DNA of 64,000 nt, from assembly GCF_003669015.1 (NCBI RefSeq), contig NZ_CP033069.1, positions 4,908,501 to 4,972,500 of the forward strand, given 5' to 3'. Below the pieces are notes generated by a model. The model was not told the origin of the DNA, searched no databases, and saw only the letters and a list, made by a program, of their open reading frames with translations. The position numbers were made by a program, and so were the translations under genes. Positions 34,601 to 41,699 of the stretch are shown here, in pieces. Positions within the stretch are counted from its first letter, which is position 1. Each line of letters starts with the position of its first letter. Origin of the DNA: Acidovorax sp. 1608163 (GTDB lineage Bacteria; Pseudomonadota; Gammaproteobacteria; Burkholderiales; Burkholderiaceae_C).

Positions 34601-36274
34601 CAGCGCCAGGGCACGGTCAATGCCAACCTCGCCGTTGCCAGGTGTCGAGCCTGTCAGTATCTGCATCTGCGCGCTGGCTCCGTCAGCTGAGACAAAAGCC
34701 ACAAACGCGTCGACCGCGTCTTGTGAGCGAGAGGCCAGCACGGTGCGCGGTCCGGTGAGGGTCGGCAGTCCTGCCGTGGAGTCCGTGGCACCTGCTACAG
34801 CCAACCGGCCATCCGGTAGTAGCGCCAGCGCGTTGCCCATCTCGTCGCCCCCATCGCCGCCAAGGAAGCCGGCATATTCCAGCCCCTCGCCGTTGGCCGC
34901 CACGCGCGCCACAAACGCATCCATACCCCCTGTGCCTAACTGATCGCCGCCGTGGCTTAGGCTAGGCCCCACAAAAGCAGGGAAAGCTGGCGCACCCGTG
35001 GTACAGCCTGCGGCGGACGTAGTGGTGCAGGTGGAGAAGCCGGTTACATAGGCGCGGCCTAACCCATCTACAACGATAGCATTGGCCTGATCATCTTCGG
35101 AGCCACCGATAAAGCCGGAATACTCTACCGTGGTGCCATTGCTGCCCAATCGCATCACGAAGGCATCACGATCCTGCAGGGTTTTCGAACGTCGCAAGCG
35201 GTTGTTCGGGTCTGTGCCTGCGGTGGGAAAGTTGAGCGAATGCGTCGCCCCCGCCAGGTAGATGCGTCCGCTGTCATCCAGCGCCAGCCCGTGACAGGCA
35301 TCGTCGCCTGTGCCCCCCACATACGTTACGAATTGTGCTACGCCCTTGGGGTCGAATTTCACCAAAAAAGCATCATCTGCACCCCGGGCGCCCACCGTGC
35401 TTGAGCCAGATAACAGGCTGGAAGACTCGGTCGCGCCGCACGCAAAAGTATTACCGTTGTCATCGTGCGCCACTGCAAACACTTGATCGTCAGCGTTGCC
35501 GCCAACTAGGCCTGAGTAGCCCGTCCAGGCCGGGTCGATGATCAGCGGCTTGCTGGGGTCGTGCGGAGCAAGAGCAAAGCGCACACGCCAGCTGCGCGCG
35601 GCTGTCTGTTCCACTTGGTAGCGAGCAGCCACGGGACTGCGCCCTTGGCCCAGCGGTTGGTAAACCACGGGTGCAGCATCGGTCAATACCTCATCGCCCA
35701 CGCGCCACTGTAGCGAACCATCGGGCTGGACGCTCAGACTATCTGCCCCATCCACTCGCCAAACCACATTGGCGGGGTTCGCACCTGCCACCAGTTCAAA
35801 CTGGTACTTGAAGCCGCCAGCATCGCCCGCAAAGATGGCATCGATGCCTGGCCATACACCGCGGTAAGCCACAGCACCGTAGCTCTTGAGACCGATCTGC
35901 CATTGTGAGCGATCGCCCACCAGCCAGTGGTATACGGTGGAAGAAGGTCGCGCACCCTGCGGTATGGTGCCTGATGAGCCCTCGAAGCTGTACCGCAGGC
36001 CGCCTTCGTTTGCCGTCTTCTGTGCTGTTCCTGTCTTTGCCGTTGCGGCTTGGCTGCGGCGGGGCTGCAGCAGCACGCCAGTGTTTTCAAAGGCAATTTG
36101 CCTCCCAGCAGCAGCTGCGCGAAACGTTGCCGAGGTATCGCTGGCGGGCATGGCAACGAAACGGTTCTCCCGTCCGGCGAACTCGCGCTGTACGACAGGC
36201 TTGGTCTGCTGCGACCAAGAAGGCAGAGCGCCAGCAGACAGCACTAAGGCTAGGGCCAGAACGGTACAACGCAT
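31628..36274 (-). CDS. Giant repeat surface protein with IPTL-CTERM sorting signal
   Basis: A 1548-residue exported protein. Residues 1-22 are a signal peptide (MRCTVLALALVLSAGALPSWS). Residues about 30-260 match the domain usually found at the front of SBBP proteins. Residues about 265-780 are SBBP-type beta-propeller repeats (DDQVFAVAHDDNGNTFACGA, GDDACHGLALDDSGRIYLAGAT, ADAMHALSAT). Then come about six Ig-like repeats of about 85 residues with SASPS.I..NGT.TL...GG...G.VS.AVTAG...CSV.G...TG...G.CTVTATK. The end carries IPTLSEWG, a transmembrane helix (LALFMLMTALAW) and a basic tail RVKRSSSRRR, that is an IPTL-CTERM tail. It is probably attached at or shed from the cell surface; an adhesin or matrix role is inference. 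The three collar-domain genes lie just upstream. Confidence 0.88.
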   Translation of the reverse strand: MRCTVLALALVLSAGALPSWSQQTKPVVQREFAGRENRFVAMPASDTSATFRAAAAGRQIAFENTGVLLQPRRSQAATAKTGTAQKTANEGGLRYSFEGSSGTIPQGARPSSTVYHWLVGDRSQWQIGLKSYGAVAYRGVWPGIDAIFAGDAGGFKYQFELVAGANPANVVWRVDGADSLSVQPDGSLQWRVGDEVLTDAAPVVYQPLGQGRSPVAARYQVEQTAARSWRVRFALAPHDPSKPLIIDPAWTGYSGLVGGNADDQVFAVAHDDNGNTFACGATESSSLLSGSSTVGARGADDAFLVKFDPKGVAQFVTYVGGTGDDACHGLALDDSGRIYLAGATHSLNFPTAGTDPNNRLRRSKTLQDRDAFVMRLGSNGTTVEYSGFIGGSEDDQANAIVVDGLGRAYVTGFSTCTTTSAAGCTTGAPAFPAFVGPSLSHGGDQLGTGGMDAFVARVAANGEGLEYAGFLGGDGGDEMGNALALLPDGRLAVAGATDSTAGLPTLTGPRTVLASRSQDAVDAFVAFVSADGASAQMQILTGSTPGNGEVGIDRALALMPDSNGGLLVAGETNSPNFPADNTGTRFLSGGPQSTANGSMDGFIVRLHPTAPFATYLGGSGYDYVAALAEDGSSLYATGATSVGSGFPVVAQSGIATARPGQQDGFLSKITLATPGTFVYSGFLGTNGADAMHALSATLVDTDTILSVGGVTTSGAAGLTNPTTSASNGTTAANGLVLRIDPFGPPHRIDVVSGATQSAPIGQPFSTPLQVKVFDIDSHALSNIVVTFGAPTSGPSATLDAGGSATTNASGIATLNATANMLTGTYNITAAAGGVQTSLALTNAKGSQATLTASASPTNITYNGTTTLSTSGGTGAGAVSYAVTAGASNCSVAGSAVTGTGVGPCTITATKASDANYLEATATVDINVSKANQASLTASASPSTIAFNGTATLDAIGGSSGGTVSFAVTAGANVCSVTGNLLTSLDVGSCTVTATRVGNALYNDVSAQVVVTVGRALQTGWTVSGAPSATISVNGTVTLTTSGGGGSGAVSLAITAGAASCSLSSNVVTGVTPGTCTVTATKAADAQYESASATVDIQVDQAAQAPLAATATPGAIPYLGTATLATTGGSGTGTVSFAVTTGAGQCQLNGNLLTGVGVGGCTVTATKAADLNYGAATATVGVLISKAAQPALSVSASPSSLVLNGRATLSTSGGAGAGLVNYAVTSGAGVCSVTGTTLTGLAVGVCEVTATKTGDANYEGASATAMVSVGKALQTITFSALGNKALGNPDFTVSATASSGLAVGFSTDTPLVCTVTGNTVSLSGMGTCRVIASQGGDLIYSVAAVVVQAFTVSPPPTAGPSVSGNTPSGPASAAISTPAWVFAEPGTGKFQNAGFMPLTGHPKSPSEPPPSGVSFPLGLFNLVAISGVPGSAFTVKLTYPTALPPGTQYWKFGPTPGNSTPHWYAFPGAVISGNTITLTVVDGQQGDDDLQANAVILDPGGPALVASTGGTGVAAIPTLSEWGKLALFMLMTALAWRVKRSSSRRRSAT

Positions 36275-36343
36275 GGTGGGGCCACTTAATGGAGACTTTT
36301 GAAATGCCTGTTGTTGATTTGGGCGAAAGCGCAACCCATAGGA

Positions 36344-36865
36344 CTATGTCCTCGGAGGGAAAACACCTTGCAAGGCAATGATGAAATACGCAGTCAAATA
36401 GGGTGGCATGTTGTTATGCGGTTGACTTCCACCGGTCTGGCTGGCCGTCTCTAACGACATTGATTCGCTAGCGGTTACGCCGCTGATATAACTGCGCGCT
36501 GGCGATGAACCCAGGCTTGCGCCTTCGGGGGCTGCTACCGGGGCTCCCACGGGATCACCGCCATGTAACGCATGGCTGTGTGAAGGCATTTCCGATTCCA
36601 GAAGGCTGACAGTCTCCGCTCCCCCTGTCTGTCCGAGATCGTAAAGAGACAGACCGGGACCCTGCCCTGGCATCAAGGGAGCGCGCCCCTGCAAATCGGG
36701 CAGCGCAAAGGTGGATGTTCCATTGCCCCCATAGGTTGTACCTAGCAGCGAGAAAAGTGCAGTGTTCTGTGACAGGGGGAGAAGCTGTCCATCACACCAC
36801 GCCCATCCTCTGGGTGCAAAGTTAAAAGGAACGATGCGGATTTCCGCGACAAACGGGTCAGCCAT
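36344..36865 (-). CDS. Phage-tail-collar-domain protein 1 (microcystin-dependent-protein type)
   Basis: A 173-residue protein of the tail-collar / MdpB group. It starts MADPFVAEIRIVPFNFAPRGWAWCDGQLLPL, followed by LFSLLGTTYGGNGTSTFALPDLQGRAP and SEMPSHSHALHGG, and ends LTAYFIIALQGVFP. It is third in a row of three paralogues transcribed toward the giant repeat protein (69 bp away). No other phage gene is nearby, so this is not a prophage tail. Relatives occur widely in bacterial genomes in such tandem sets and their role is unknown; a fibre-like trimeric structure is inferred from the collar domain. Confidence 0.9.
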   Translation of the reverse strand: MADPFVAEIRIVPFNFAPRGWAWCDGQLLPLSQNTALFSLLGTTYGGNGTSTFALPDLQGRAPLMPGQGPGLSLYDLGQTGGAETVSLLESEMPSHSHALHGGDPVGAPVAAPEGASLGSSPARSYISGVTASESMSLETASQTGGSQPHNNMPPYLTAYFIIALQGVFPPRT

Positions 36866-36888
36866 GCGGGGTCTCTCGTCGTACTTAG

Positions 36889-37383
36889 TCAGGTGGGTGA
36901 AGGAAAGATACCTTGCAACGCGATCACGAAATTGAGCGTGAGGAACGGGGACATGTTCAAGTGGGCTTGCGATCCGCCAACGGACGCTACGCTCGCCGCC
37001 TGCATGGTGGCTGTAGCCGATGCCGCGTAGCTTCCGCGCGATGCCGCGAACACATTGCCCGCAGGGGCCGTGGCGCGCCCTACTGCTGTAGCCGCCTTTG
37101 GTACGTGGGTGTGGGTGGGCAGTTCGCCAACCGACAGTGTGTGGGCCTGTTCCCCGCCACGCTCGCCTAGGGTATGACTTCCTCCTACGTGGATAGGGAT
37201 GCGCCCACGAAAATCTGGCAACGCAAAATTCACACGCCCATCACCACCGAAAGTGGTGCCGAGGAGGGAGAAGAGCCCTTGGTTCTGGTTGATGGGCAAG
37301 AGCTGTCCGTTACAAAGCGCCCACCCTTTGGGCGCAAATACGAACGAGACGATACGGATCTCGGAAAGGAATGGTTCTGCCAT
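36889..37383 (-). CDS. Phage-tail-collar-domain protein 2
   Basis: A 164-residue paralogue of the flanking proteins: EPFLSEIRIVSFVFAPKGWALCNGQLLPI, LFSLLGTTFGGDGRVNFALPDFRGRIPIHVG, GELPTHTHVP, and LTLNFVIALQGIFPSP at the end. The middle part (about 95-140, Ala/Gly/Ser-rich) differs most from its neighbours and may be the exposed variable part. The gene starts 4 bp after the third paralogue and ends 23 bp before the first. Confidence 0.9.
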   Translation of the reverse strand: MAEPFLSEIRIVSFVFAPKGWALCNGQLLPINQNQGLFSLLGTTFGGDGRVNFALPDFRGRIPIHVGGSHTLGERGGEQAHTLSVGELPTHTHVPKAATAVGRATAPAGNVFAASRGSYAASATATMQAASVASVGGSQAHLNMSPFLTLNFVIALQGIFPSPT

Positions 37384-37387
37384 GGCG

Positions 37388-37894
37388 TCAGGTTGGAGAC
37401 GGGAAAATGCCGAAGAGCGAGATGATGAAATTCACGCACAAGAATGGCGGCCGATTCTCATGTGGCTGACTGCCACCGATTGGCGAAAGCGTAGACGGGT
37501 GCATGCTCTGCGCCGCAGGTCCAGCATTCAAAAAAGTCTTGTAGTCCCGGTGACGAGCGGGCAGTGCCCCCGCAGGTGACGCTATGTACCCTGTTCCGGC
37601 CGATGCCCGCAGCGCATGGCTGTGATTAGGGATCTGGCTCACGGTCAGCGTAACTTCTTCAGCGCCGCCTGTTTCTGCCAAGATGAAGCCGTTGCCTTGA
37701 TGGATGGGGATCCGACCGCGCAAATCAGGCAGAGCGAAAGTGGACTGCCCATCGCCGCCGTAAGTGGTCCCGATCAAGTTAAACAGCGTGTCGTTTTCGG
37801 AGATCGGCAGTAATTGCCCTTCGCACAGAGCCCAGCCCGCCGGAGCGAAATTTCCGGCGAACATGCGAATTTCGCCAACATACGGTTGTGCCAT
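37388..37894 (-). CDS. Phage-tail-collar-domain protein 3
   Basis: A 168-residue paralogue: QPYVGEIRMFAGNFAPAGWALCEGQLLPI, LFNLIGTTYGGDGQSTFALPDLRGRIPIHQG, SQIPNHSHALRA, and the end VNFIISLFGIFPSPT. It is the first gene of the three-gene run. Its start is divergent from the Tat-signal DUF6916-like gene, with 219 bp between the start codons that must hold both promoters. Confidence 0.9.
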   Translation of the reverse strand: MAQPYVGEIRMFAGNFAPAGWALCEGQLLPISENDTLFNLIGTTYGGDGQSTFALPDLRGRIPIHQGNGFILAETGGAEEVTLTVSQIPNHSHALRASAGTGYIASPAGALPARHRDYKTFLNAGPAAQSMHPSTLSPIGGSQPHENRPPFLCVNFIISLFGIFPSPT

Positions 37895-38113
37895 GGTGCG
37901 CTATGGGCACGTGGGCCCGTAAAACTGAAGAAAGAAAGACGTGGCACAGCCACTAGCTATGGACAAGCACGCCTGCGGCTTTCTTCGCAGGCATGGCGGA
38001 ATATAGGAGGCTGTTTGATGCGGTGCAAGACAAATATGGCGCCATATTCAAAACTGAGGCAAGATCTTCGCCGTCCGCCAAAGAACTGCCCCAGTGGGAT
38101 CGGTACCATTTCT

Positions 38114-38521
38114 ATGTTGAATCACCAAAGACGCTCCCTGCTCAAGGCTGCAAGCTTAGCCCCTGCGGTTGCAGCCGGCTCAGGGTTGATACACGCTTCT
38201 TCGCTGTCAGGGCAGGGCTGCGATGTCATGCTGCTTCGAAGTCATTTTTTACCACTCGTGGGACGTGAGTTTTTCTTCAGTCATCCGAACGGACGGCATT
38301 GGCAAGGCACATTGCTTGATATCGGTCCACTTCCCGGTGGCGGTAACCTCGAGCAAAGTTTTCGTCTCCTCTTTGCTCCCACCAGCCGTTTAGTTCCTGA
38401 GCAAGAGACGTGGGAAGTTTTTCATCCAGATCTGGGCAAGCATCCGATCTTCACCAGTCCCAATGATGCTCTAGGCCAGGAGGTCGAGGCTATTTTCAAT
38501 CGTCACCATCCGTCGACCTAG
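38114..38521 (+). CDS. DUF6916-like protein with Tat signal
   Basis: A 135-residue protein. The N-terminus has a twin-arginine signal (QRRSLLKAASLAPAVAAGSGL), so it is predicted to be exported folded. The rest (FLPLVGREFFFSHPNGRHWQGTLLDIGPLP...FRLLFAPTS, LVPEQETWEVFHPDLGKHPIFTSPND) resembles the small beta-rich DUF6916 proteins that accompany collar-domain proteins. It is transcribed opposite to its neighbours, and its last 26 bp overlap the end of the GNAT gene. The function is unknown; the family assignment is from memory of the sequence pattern. Confidence 0.7.
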   Translation: MLNHQRRSLLKAASLAPAVAAGSGLIHASSLSGQGCDVMLLRSHFLPLVGREFFFSHPNGRHWQGTLLDIGPLPGGGNLEQSFRLLFAPTSRLVPEQETWEVFHPDLGKHPIFTSPNDALGQEVEAIFNRHHPST

Positions 38522-39038
38522 ATGGGTTTCCCAAGGCGTGTGGAACGGGGCGTCGCATGCGCACGTAGACGCCTTCCAAGCCCTCGGCTAAGAAGCCGTG
38601 ATGTACGTATAAAGCGTAGGCTGGATTGCTAGACTCAACAAACAGCTGTGTTTCTAGCCTTTCCCGATCTGCAAGGTCTAGCACCACCCGCACAACGGAA
38701 GAGCCCCAGCCGCGTCCCCGGAAATGGGGGAGAAAAGCGAGATCCATTAGGCGCAATTGGTCTGCGGCTTTGGCCAGATAGACCCGCCCCACTGGCACAC
38801 TCTGGAATTGAATTACAAGAAACAAAGCTCCAGGGTAGTTTTTTCGGTAGTGTTGGTCCTGAAGGGAAAACTGCGAATCTGAAAAAGCCTGCTTCTGTGC
38901 CTCTGACCACTGGGTCAATGCGAGCTCGGGGTCGCGCACTGTACGGTACAAAGCTCTCAAGAACGACAAGTCACTATCCGTGGACTGCCGCAAACTCAGA
39001 TCAGGCGGCAGCCGTGAGCTGTCTAAATCACACCACAT
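38496..39038 (-). CDS. GNAT-family N-acetyltransferase
   Basis: A 180-residue protein with the GNAT core: LRQSTDSDLSFLRALYRTVRD near the start, GALFLVIQFQSVPVGRVYL, the acetyl-CoA loop LAFLPHFRGRGWGSSVVRVVL (R/Q-x-x-G-x-G/A), and the late VESSNPAYALYVHHGF. The ATG at 39038 overlaps the stop of the upstream DUF6916-like gene by 11 nt, so translation is coupled; the open frame upstream of this ATG lies inside that gene. The substrate is unknown. Co-occurrence with DUF6916-like and collar-domain genes suggests it modifies one of them or a linked product. Confidence 0.82.
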   Translation of the reverse strand: MWCDLDSSRLPPDLSLRQSTDSDLSFLRALYRTVRDPELALTQWSEAQKQAFSDSQFSLQDQHYRKNYPGALFLVIQFQSVPVGRVYLAKAADQLRLMDLAFLPHFRGRGWGSSVVRVVLDLADRERLETQLFVESSNPAYALYVHHGFLAEGLEGVYVRMRRPVPHALGNPSRSTDGDD

Positions 39039-39390
39039 GCGTGAAACATGCCTCGTATTCAACACCAGCAGGCGTGCGTCCCACTGGGGTAATGAAGACA
39101 GCAAAATCTCCGAGCTCCGGGTGAACCAGGTGATAAGTTCCTTGGCCCAGTAACGTATCGGCAGGGCCATGAAAAACAATGGCGAATTGATGAGTGCCAG
39201 GTGCTGCAGGTGACTCCGTCACTCGGGACACCCGAAGACAAAGCACCTGGGCGCTGGTTGCCTCCGGAGTTAGCACATGAACATCCTGTTTTTCGAAGCG
39301 TAGGGCGTCGGACCAAGTGAGTTGGCGGGAAAACAAGTCAGGGTCGAGCGCAGCCGCTCCTGTTGAAGATGAGAAAGGGTCTTTTTCCAT
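39028..39390 (-). CDS. DUF6916-like cytoplasmic protein
   Basis: A 120-residue protein without a signal peptide, similar in layout to the Tat-type gene at 38114: LDPDLFSRQLTWSDALRFEKQDVHVLTPEATS...FAIVFHGPADTLLGQGTYHLVHPELGDFAVFITPVGRTPAGVEYEACF. The block Y.LVHPELG.F.VFI.P matches F.VFHPDLGKHPIFTSP in the other copy. The ATG at 39390 begins just after a Shine-Dalgarno-like AAAGGG... stretch. Its end overlaps the GNAT start by 11 nt. The function is unknown. Confidence 0.72.
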   Translation of the reverse strand: MEKDPFSSSTGAAALDPDLFSRQLTWSDALRFEKQDVHVLTPEATSAQVLCLRVSRVTESPAAPGTHQFAIVFHGPADTLLGQGTYHLVHPELGDFAVFITPVGRTPAGVEYEACFTHVV

Positions 39391-39918
39391 TCTTCGGCTC
39401 GTGAGTTTTCCGCTAGCTGCCAATTTATCGTTTTGCTTTCGCCAGACACTCTGGCTCTGTAGGTTCTCACTGAACCTGCAAACCCGGGGCCTTGCAAACC
39501 AATCACATTTGCAGTTCCAATGAGAACGGCTCTAGAAATCATTCCCACAAACCTGCAAAGATCCTACATACCGCCATTGACACCAGGGAGCGCGCCCCGT
39601 TGGACGCACTTTTCTGCCAAGTTTACCCTTTGGGATATTCCCGACGATGTTGACGATGAGTGGTGGATTGCCCCAGCGCATGACTAGCGGCTACCTGCAA
39701 GTCGATCTCTTGGGGCGGGTTGGTGAAATACGCTGATTGTGAAGGCTCTTGAGCCTCAGAGAAACGCGAGGCACAACTCTTCACAGCCCCTCCCAGGGTC
39801 GGTTGTTGCTGCAGGGATTCGGCGGCGGTTAGGTGCCGGTGCATGAGTACCTTCTGGCGTGGTCTCAGGTGCTACCAGAGCCATCTCAGCGGCTCTCATA
39901 CATGGAGCTGAAACGCGC
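39391..39918. other. Intergenic region between collar cluster and recombinase module
   Basis: About 530 bp with no well-supported gene. A plus-strand frame of 55 codons (39520-39687, ending FTLWDIPDDVDDEWWIAPAHD) reads like protein but has no ribosome-binding site. Minus-strand frames at 39270-39548 and 39623-39844 do not look coding. AGAGCC/GGCTCT near 39878-39897 is a small hairpin near the end of the second ParB-like gene. The left border of the recombinase module should be somewhere here, but I see no clear repeat. Confidence 0.45.
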
Positions 39919-40800
39919 TCACGTTTCCACGGTCGTCATTTCCACGATCTTGGCAAACTCTTCCAAGACCTCTGGAAAGTGGGTCTGCATGTACCGCAGC
40001 ACGCGTGCGTTGTCTACGAGCTTGACGATGTAGCCTCTGGCGATCATCAAGTTCAGCATGTCCTCGCTGTGCGATTGCTCGGCCAGCTTGTACTGCCCCA
40101 GCAGGTTGGTCATCTCGTTTTCCATCCGCGCCACCTGCTCTTGCGACATCGCGGCATTGCGAACCGTCTTCTTGCCGCCCACCAGCATTTCTTCCGGTGT
40201 CGCTGCAAGCATCGCGCGGGCGTAGCTGGCGGTCACCGTGTTGGCGGCCACCATGAGTTCTGCACACTCGACCTGGCGAGTGGGCTTCATGCGTCGCAAC
40301 ACTGCCGTGACTTCTGTCGAGAATTGGTGGTCTTTCAGAATCCTGGCCACCTCATCACAAATCCCGTCGAGCAGGCTACGCTTCTTTTGTAGCAAGCTCA
40401 CATCAATGCACAATCCCTTGGCTAGTTTCGCTGCAGGAATGCCACGATCCATCGCGCGGCGGATCATGATGTGCTCCTGGATGGTGGACAAGCGGTTCAG
40501 CTGGTTGTTGTATGTGAATGACTCGTCGTCCGTCGAGACCAGGCAAGGAATCTCGTTGAGCTCTAGCTCTTTCATGGCCATTAAGCGCAAATGCCCGTCC
40601 AGGATGAGATGCCGTGTGGTCTTGCGGTCGACAGCTGTGACAACCAGGGGCTCGATGAGACCGATCTCGGCGATAGATTCTTTGATTTGCCGAAACTTGT
40701 GCGTCGCCGTAATCCTTTGATCGAGCTTGACCGACGGAAGAATGCGGTCGACCTCAATCATGAGCGGTTTGGGCAGGAATCCAAGAGTTGTGGATGTCAT
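39919..40800 (-). CDS. ParB/RepB-like protein (second in recombinase module)
   Basis: A 293-residue protein. The N-terminal ParB-type domain (residues about 20-95) shows FRQIKESIAEIGLIEPLVV and RHLILDGHLRLMAMKELELNEIPCLV, where GHLR replaces the ENRxR/GERR motif. A helix-turn-helix-like segment follows (IPAAKLAKGLCIDVSLLQKKRSLL) and a helical C-terminus of the RepB plasmid-partition type (VTAVLRRMKPTRQVECAELMVAANTVTASYARAMLAATPEEML). No ParA gene is present. It overlaps the upstream ParB-like gene by 4 bp (ATGA). Confidence 0.85.
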   Translation of the reverse strand: MTSTTLGFLPKPLMIEVDRILPSVKLDQRITATHKFRQIKESIAEIGLIEPLVVTAVDRKTTRHLILDGHLRLMAMKELELNEIPCLVSTDDESFTYNNQLNRLSTIQEHIMIRRAMDRGIPAAKLAKGLCIDVSLLQKKRSLLDGICDEVARILKDHQFSTEVTAVLRRMKPTRQVECAELMVAANTVTASYARAMLAATPEEMLVGGKKTVRNAAMSQEQVARMENEMTNLLGQYKLAEQSHSEDMLNLMIARGYIVKLVDNARVLRYMQTHFPEVLEEFAKIVEMTTVET

Positions 40801-41699
40801 ACGGAGCCTCCACTGCGGGAAACGCGCTCAGCGAGGTACTTGGGCAAGGTGTCCAGCCCCTCCAATCGAAGGATGTTGACCAAGTTCTCGTCGCCGAGCA
40901 TCTTTCGCAGCGCGCCGTATACAAAAAAGAGTCGCTGTTGGACGAGCGAGGACTTACGGATCATGATGCGCTGGCGCTCAACTTCTGTCTTGTAGGCGCG
41001 CACCAGACTAGACGAGGTGATGTCGACAGGCTTCCGCGGCGTGGAACGTGCGATGGAGCGCCCTAGAAACTGGCGCCGCTCCACCAGCTTCTTGGCGTAC
41101 ATCAGCTGCGGGCCACGTAGCTCGCCAGACTCGTAGGCTTCTTGCATTGCCATCTGTACTGCCTTGTCGTCGTTGCCGGCACCGACGATGAGAATGGCCA
41201 CGGTAATCGGCATCTTGCCGCGCTCGACGGCAACCAGCAGTCGCTCCTCCCCCTTGTCGACCAAGTCAAGAATATGGCGTACGTAGGATTCGTGCAGATT
41301 GGTTTTGCGCGAGATGTCTTGGACGGAATGGCCTTTGTCGCGCAGCAATGTGATGCCGCGCAGCAGTTCCAGTGGTTGATGCCGTCTCCGCGCAACGTTC
41401 TCCGCAAGGCTCATGACGAACGCATCCTCGTCGGAGACCATGACCACAAGCGCTGGAATGCGCTTCTCCCCCAGTTGTTGGAATGCCTTGAATCGCCCTT
41501 CGCCGCACACCAATACGTAGCGCTCTGCACCGTCCTCGCCTGGACGCGGTGTGACTGTCACAGGCTTCTTCAGACCAACTGCTCCGATGTTTTCCACAAT
41601 AGCGCTGAATTTGCGCTGGTTGCGTTCACGGGGATTCAGGATCTCAATGCGGTCCATCGGGATCATGCGCAGCTCGGGCAGAGAAAGCGGCTCGGTCAT
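40797..41699 (-). CDS. ParB-like protein (first in recombinase module)
   Basis: A 300-residue protein. The ParB domain covers about residues 8-100 (MIPMDRIEILNPRERNQRKFSAIVENIGAVGLKKPVTV; YVLVCGEGRFKAFQQLGEKRIPALV; FVMSLAENVARRRHQ, the ENxxR element). Then comes the HTH (GHSVQDISRKTNLHESYVRHILDLVDKGEERLLVAV). The ATG at 41699 overlaps the recombinase stop by 4 bp (ATGA), and its own stop overlaps the next gene by 4 bp. I infer that it acts with the recombinase, perhaps as a DNA-binding accessory or directionality factor. There is no ParA. Confidence 0.87.
   Translation of the reverse strand: MTEPLSLPELRMIPMDRIEILNPRERNQRKFSAIVENIGAVGLKKPVTVTPRPGEDGAERYVLVCGEGRFKAFQQLGEKRIPALVVMVSDEDAFVMSLAENVARRRHQPLELLRGITLLRDKGHSVQDISRKTNLHESYVRHILDLVDKGEERLLVAVERGKMPITVAILIVGAGNDDKAVQMAMQEAYESGELRGPQLMYAKKLVERRQFLGRSIARSTPRKPVDITSSSLVRAYKTEVERQRIMIRKSSLVQQRLFFVYGALRKMLGDENLVNILRLEGLDTLPKYLAERVSRSGGSV

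Noticed and set aside
36344..37894. Prophage tail region
   Set aside because: Only the collar-type domain is phage-like; no capsid, terminase, baseplate or lysis genes are near, and the three paralogues match bacterial collar-protein clusters.
39270..39548. 92-codon minus-strand frame
   Set aside because: Overlaps the DUF6916-like gene in another frame and shows no domain; the overlapping gene is better supported.
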